From assembly GCF_001591605.1 (NCBI RefSeq), contig NZ_BCVF01000005.1, forward strand, positions 62,001 to 126,000: a stretch of DNA of 64,000 nucleotides, given 5' to 3'. Every line of letters begins with the position of its first letter. Positions within the stretch are counted from its first letter, which is position 1. This stretch comes from Bacillus badius NBRC 15713 (GTDB taxonomy: Bacteria > Bacillota > Bacilli > Bacillales > Domibacillaceae). Of the stretch, positions 60,943 to 64,000 are shown piece by piece. The notes under the pieces are model-generated. The model searched no databases, was not told where the DNA came from, and saw only the letters and a list, made by a program, of their open reading frames with translations. The position numbers and the translations under genes are program-made.

Positions 60943-61395
60943 CTAGTATTTCTGACGGCAGATAACGAGCTTACTCCTATTTTTCAGCTTTAATTGGTCA
61001 GGAGCAGCTAACTCATCCATCGTTAGCTCCTTCACCTCTGCCGCCTCTAGTTCCTCTTCCCCTGCCCACGCTGTGTAAAACTCCACTATAAAGCTTTTGT
61101 CCAGCGCCGCTTTTAAATAATGGAATAACGTTTTCAGACACTTTCTATCAAGTTCATTGATGTGGTCCTTATTCACTCCAAAATCCCCCAAATGCGCCAT
61201 AACCTCATATTGATAAGGGTAAGACAAATTCGGAACGGTGCCGTCCTGGAGCTTTTCAATAGTGATGGATGCTTCATCAACAGCTGTCTCAAACGTATAG
61301 TTTCCTTTGTTAGACAGCTTCTTCACCTCGCCGAACGTGCCTGTATCTAAAGGCTGTTTGGCAGATAGATAGTAGAATTGCGTCATTTTTTTCAC
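60943..61395 (-). CDS. Hypothetical cytosolic protein beside a toxin cassette
   Basis: A 150-residue acidic protein without signal peptide or membrane helix. The N-terminal part is strand-rich (FYYLSAKQPLDTGTFGEV), and the rest helical (KCLKTLFHYLKAALDKSFIVE). I do not recognise a family. The GTG start has AAGGA four bases upstream. It lies on the same strand as the protease-toxin cassette, after its putative immunity gene, and small acidic proteins in this position are often additional immunity proteins. That is inference only. Confidence 0.6.
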   Translation of the reverse strand: MKKMTQFYYLSAKQPLDTGTFGEVKKLSNKGNYTFETAVDEASITIEKLQDGTVPNLSYPYQYEVMAHLGDFGVNKDHINELDRKCLKTLFHYLKAALDKSFIVEFYTAWAGEEELEAAEVKELTMDELAAPDQLKLKNRSKLVICRQKY

Positions 61396-61515
61396 CCATT
61401 CCTTAGCTATTAGTCAACAATCAGGCTCTATGAAAGACGCCGTTCGCCCCATCAAATGGATAAAATCAACATTAAAGACCAATAGAGCCAAAAAGCTAAA
61501 ACTGCCAATTCCTCC

Positions 61516-61974
61516 TTACAGTCCAAACTCTTCTTCCGCTCCTCTAAGCAAATCTAAGAGTTTATATATATATTCCGATTCTCCCTGTACTGTATAATTT
61601 GCCAGGCAGTCTTTTTTTCCTTCCAAAATCACATTTATTCGATCGCCCTTTTGTATTTTGTAATACATTATAGCTCTCGCAAACTCTTTCTCATTTCTAT
61701 ATAGCTCCTTTTCCGGCTCCTCTATGCCGGCATCCTGTTCGACTTGGAGCCTTTGTAAAGCTTCCTTATCTTCTGTATACAAACAATATTGAATATCCTT
61801 AAAGCTGACGCATTCATCTTTTTTTAAATCTGACACTTCTTTTTTATTGAATTCCGCCATGCCAAATTCGTTTTTTAATAGACCGACGATTTCCGATAAA
61901 CTATACTTTTTCCTTGTTTCTGATTTTTTGTATTTATTAAGCACATCTTCATAAGCGTTATCATCATCCTTCAT
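61516..61974 (-). CDS. Putative immunity protein of the SAR2788-like toxin
   Basis: A 152-residue, highly charged, mainly helical cytosolic protein (KKYSLSEIVGLLKNEFGMAE, then a Glu-rich central stretch). No signal peptide is present. AAAAGGGAGG precedes the ATG. It lies directly downstream of the toxin gene on the same strand, separated by a hairpin, which would allow uneven expression. Position, size and charge match an immunity protein, but no family is recognised, so the call depends on context. Confidence 0.5.
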   Translation of the reverse strand: MKDDDNAYEDVLNKYKKSETRKKYSLSEIVGLLKNEFGMAEFNKKEVSDLKKDECVSFKDIQYCLYTEDKEALQRLQVEQDAGIEEPEKELYRNEKEFARAIMYYKIQKGDRINVILEGKKDCLANYTVQGESEYIYKLLDLLRGAEEEFGL

Positions 61975-62014
61975 ACAAAGAACCTCCCTTTTAAAAATAT
62001 AAATGCCTCATTCA

Positions 62015-62058
62015 TAAGAAAAAGTCACCACACTATATTTATAATACAATGTGATGAC
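62015..62058 (-). terminator. Hairpin between toxin and putative immunity genes
   Basis: GTCATCACA pairs with TGTGGTGAC across an AT-rich loop (62024-62058), followed on the minus strand by TTTTTCTT. The loop contains TATTATAAAT, which could serve as a -10 for the downstream gene. Confidence 0.7.
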
Positions 62059-62100
62059 AACATTTTAATGGCTGCTCCCTATAAAGATTGCCATCATGCT

Positions 62101-62916
62101 TTAATAAAAGGAGTGCCCGCCTGCTCTATTGTAGGTGTGGTAATGGTAATAATATTTTCCGCTTTTCACTTTTCCGTTTTTATCTTTATTATGAATTTCC
62201 GGACCGATCGGAATTCTGTTTCCTCCTGCTCCTTGAGCAACCTTTCTTGCTAAGCTCTTAGAGATTGACCACACGTCACCCTTCTTTAATTTAGACTTGG
62301 CCTGCTTATAAGTTAAAGAAGGACCGATGTACATCCCTGTCTTTGCTTTATTCAGAGTAGCTGCATAATGCTCATATCGCTTCTCTTTTCTTAATTTAGA
62401 AGCAATTTCAGTAGCAGCCACATAAGTGACGCCCGCTACCACAATCGCCAATGATGCCGCCAACAGATGGGCAACAAGGGCTTCTCCTATGACGATCCCT
62501 ATAGGAATGACAAAAGCAAAATTTGATTTTGCTTTTGTATTATCTACCTCATATTTCTTCCCTGTCGCTTTATCAGTGAAAGTCGCTACTAATAAGTCGC
62601 CATCCGCTTCGTGGATATCTACCTGATACACTTCCGGCTGGCTCTTCTCTGTACTTTCTACTTCAAGAACCACATCCTTCGTATCCTCATTCATCGTAGC
62701 CAACACATCATACTCTACATTTTTGTGCTGCTTTTGAGCTTTGAATTGGGTCTTTTTTGCGTCTTTATGAAACTTAGGACTTTTAAAACCTCTCTGCTTC
62801 AATTTCTGAACTTGCATGTCCCCATTGGCTGCTGCATGAGTCGTGTCTGCAGAAGAGCAAAATACACTAAAGAATGTGAAGACAAGAATTAAAAATAAAC
62901 TGCCTGCTTTTTTCAC
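62101..62916 (-). CDS. SAR2788-like secreted toxin
   Basis: A 271-residue protein with a signal peptide (about 1-30, cut near THAAA), a basic region and an internal hydrophobic segment (about 135-180). The C-terminal domain (about 190-271) ends KYYYHYHTYNRAGGHSFY with a preceding GPEIHNKDKNGK motif. This His- and Tyr-rich ending resembles the SAR2788 family of putative toxins. The GTG start is five bases after GGGGGAGG. It begins 15 bases after the membrane-anchored subtilisin gene, so the two are coupled. Toxicity is inferred, not shown. Confidence 0.65.
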   Translation of the reverse strand: MKKAGSLFLILVFTFFSVFCSSADTTHAAANGDMQVQKLKQRGFKSPKFHKDAKKTQFKAQKQHKNVEYDVLATMNEDTKDVVLEVESTEKSQPEVYQVDIHEADGDLLVATFTDKATGKKYEVDNTKAKSNFAFVIPIGIVIGEALVAHLLAASLAIVVAGVTYVAATEIASKLRKEKRYEHYAATLNKAKTGMYIGPSLTYKQAKSKLKKGDVWSISKSLARKVAQGAGGNRIPIGPEIHNKDKNGKVKSGKYYYHYHTYNRAGGHSFY

Positions 62917-62931
62917 TGTTTCCTCCCCCAA

Positions 62932-63945
62932 TCAATATTTTATAAACCCCATCCCATAAGACTTTTCATCTCCGAGCGGGATCGCCTTGCGCTTTAATAA
63001 AGAGAACGTTTCATCGACCCTTGACTCGCCGTTCATCAGCCTTAAACTGGATTTATTCTCCGACATAATCAAGGACACCATTCCGGTTGTGTAGGCTGCT
63101 GCCATAGAGGTCCCCGAAAACACCTGATAGCCGCCTCCAGGAACAGTGGTCAAAATGGACTCCCCCGGTGCTGCTGCATCTATTTTTCCATACCCGGCAT
63201 AAGCCTCGTCCGCAGCGTAATCATGCGTGAGGGCATTGACAGAAATGACCTTCGGATACTGAGCAGGATAGTCAGTCCCCGTCATATAATTATTGCCCGC
63301 AGCGGCCACGATGACTATGCCCGCATCGATCGCTTGATTTACGGCTCTTTCTAATTCTTCACTATTGCGGGATAGTCCCAGGCTAATATTCATAAGATCA
63401 ACCTTTTCTTTCATGCACCATTCAATCCCTTTTACTAGTGAAGCAACTTCACTCACCCCCTTGTCGTTTGATACTTTTACTGAATAAATATCCGCTAACG
63501 GATTCATTCCTTTAATCCCCGCATCATTGTGGCTGGCCGCTATCACTCCGGCAACAGCTGTTCCATGGCCAAATTCGTCTTTTACACCGGCACCGTCATC
63601 CAGAGCATTGTATTCCTTCTTAACTCGGCCGGCTAAATCAGGATGCTCTCCGTCAATCCCGCTATCTAAAATAGCAATTTTTAAATTGTAGTCTATGTCT
63701 TTTTTAAACGTAAAACCATCCATTAACGCTCTGTAAGCCCAACTTGAGTACTCGCGTTTAGAGACATCGATATCTTCCGCATCTGTCTCGGAAATCACAA
63801 CCAATTCTTTGGAACCGGCACTCTCCGTGCGATCTTTCGAGATGAAATAATAGGCTGCTGCCAAAGTAAGCGTAAAAGCTGCTAAAATGAATGCCCTCTT
63901 TATATCAATCTCTCCATTCAGTCCGTTGAATTTGGTCATCGGCAA
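62932..63945 (-). CDS. Membrane-anchored S8 subtilisin-like serine protease
   Basis: A 337-residue type II membrane protein: a short cytosolic N-terminus, one helix (about 17-36) and an external S8 protease domain (about 75-310). The triad is visible: Asp in IAILDSGIDGEHPDL (about 92), His in GHGTAVAGVIA (about 125) and Ser in FSGTSMAAAY (about 283), with oxyanion Asn in AAAGNNYMTG. There is no propeptide of the usual subtilisin type. It is the first gene of a protease-toxin pair, so it may cleave or release the toxin. The start is uncertain (TTG 63945 or ATG 63939) because no clear ribosome binding site is visible. Confidence 0.88.
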   Translation of the reverse strand: MPMTKFNGLNGEIDIKRAFILAAFTLTLAAAYYFISKDRTESAGSKELVVISETDAEDIDVSKREYSSWAYRALMDGFTFKKDIDYNLKIAILDSGIDGEHPDLAGRVKKEYNALDDGAGVKDEFGHGTAVAGVIAASHNDAGIKGMNPLADIYSVKVSNDKGVSEVASLVKGIEWCMKEKVDLMNISLGLSRNSEELERAVNQAIDAGIVIVAAAGNNYMTGTDYPAQYPKVISVNALTHDYAADEAYAGYGKIDAAAPGESILTTVPGGGYQVFSGTSMAAAYTTGMVSLIMSENKSSLRLMNGESRVDETFSLLKRKAIPLGDEKSYGMGFIKY

Positions 63946-64000
63946 ATAGATCTATAAACGCTAAACGTTCATGCCTCAAAACCCAAATAAAGATAGCACA

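Overview
The window is low-to-middle GC Firmicute DNA and almost certainly comes from a spore-forming member of the Bacillaceae. The supporting signs are an sspK-type small acid-soluble spore protein gene with a forespore-like promoter, a HutP-controlled histidine utilisation locus, strong AGGAGG ribosome binding sites with many GTG and TTG starts, an HssRS-type two-component system, a guanidine-I (ykkC) riboswitch, and dense intrinsic terminators. I cannot fix the genus from the sequence alone. No rRNA, tRNA, insertion sequence, prophage or CRISPR array was seen.

Layout. 1-7.7 kb: the end of a UMF1-like transporter, a cysteine-poor uracil-DNA glycosylase homologue, and a regulatory module in which a periplasmic-binding-protein-type sensor kinase and an NtrC-type activator lie upstream of a TAXI-TRAP transporter that carries a sigma-54 promoter. 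7.8-15 kb: a TetR/membrane protein pair with putative operators, a GNAT enzyme, TcaA-like and lipoprotein envelope genes, a PadR-ChrA chromate pair, and a YrzF-like kinase. 15-25 kb: an orphan TrpX-type binding protein, a riboswitch-controlled SMR exporter pair, a CDF transporter, a chemoreceptor with a SigD promoter, AIM24 and WrbA proteins, and a Bcr/CflA exporter divergent from a LacI repressor. 25.9-26.8 kb is a gene-free stretch holding two perfect LacI-type operators and several inverted repeats. It looks like the remnant of a lost operon.

27-36 kb: flavin reductase, MerR-TipAS regulator, vWA protein, TrhO, P450, MFS exporter, MurB, alkyltransferase-like protein, DoxX-like protein. 36.4-48.5 kb: the hut region. 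It is split in two (hutP-hutH and hutU-hutI), with about 5 kb of unrelated genes between, including an S-layer-homology protein. A parS-like site follows hutI and an AraC-type regulator lies upstream of hutU. 48.7-51.8 kb: modABC and a PhzF-like protein. 51.9-55.8 kb: sspK, a MocR-type regulator divergent from an EamA exporter, and a second EamA exporter. 55.8-60.9 kb: a small heme-copper-oxidase-like protein, HssRS, a DHA2 exporter and a short-chain dehydrogenase.

60.9-63.9 kb: a probable contact/secreted toxin cassette, in which a membrane-anchored subtilisin is coupled to a SAR2788-like toxin and followed by two small cytosolic proteins that may be immunity factors. The most notable observations are the sigma-54/TRAP module, the orphan operators downstream of the LacI gene, the HutP terminator that contains a short leader ORF, the parS-like site, and the protease-toxin cassette.
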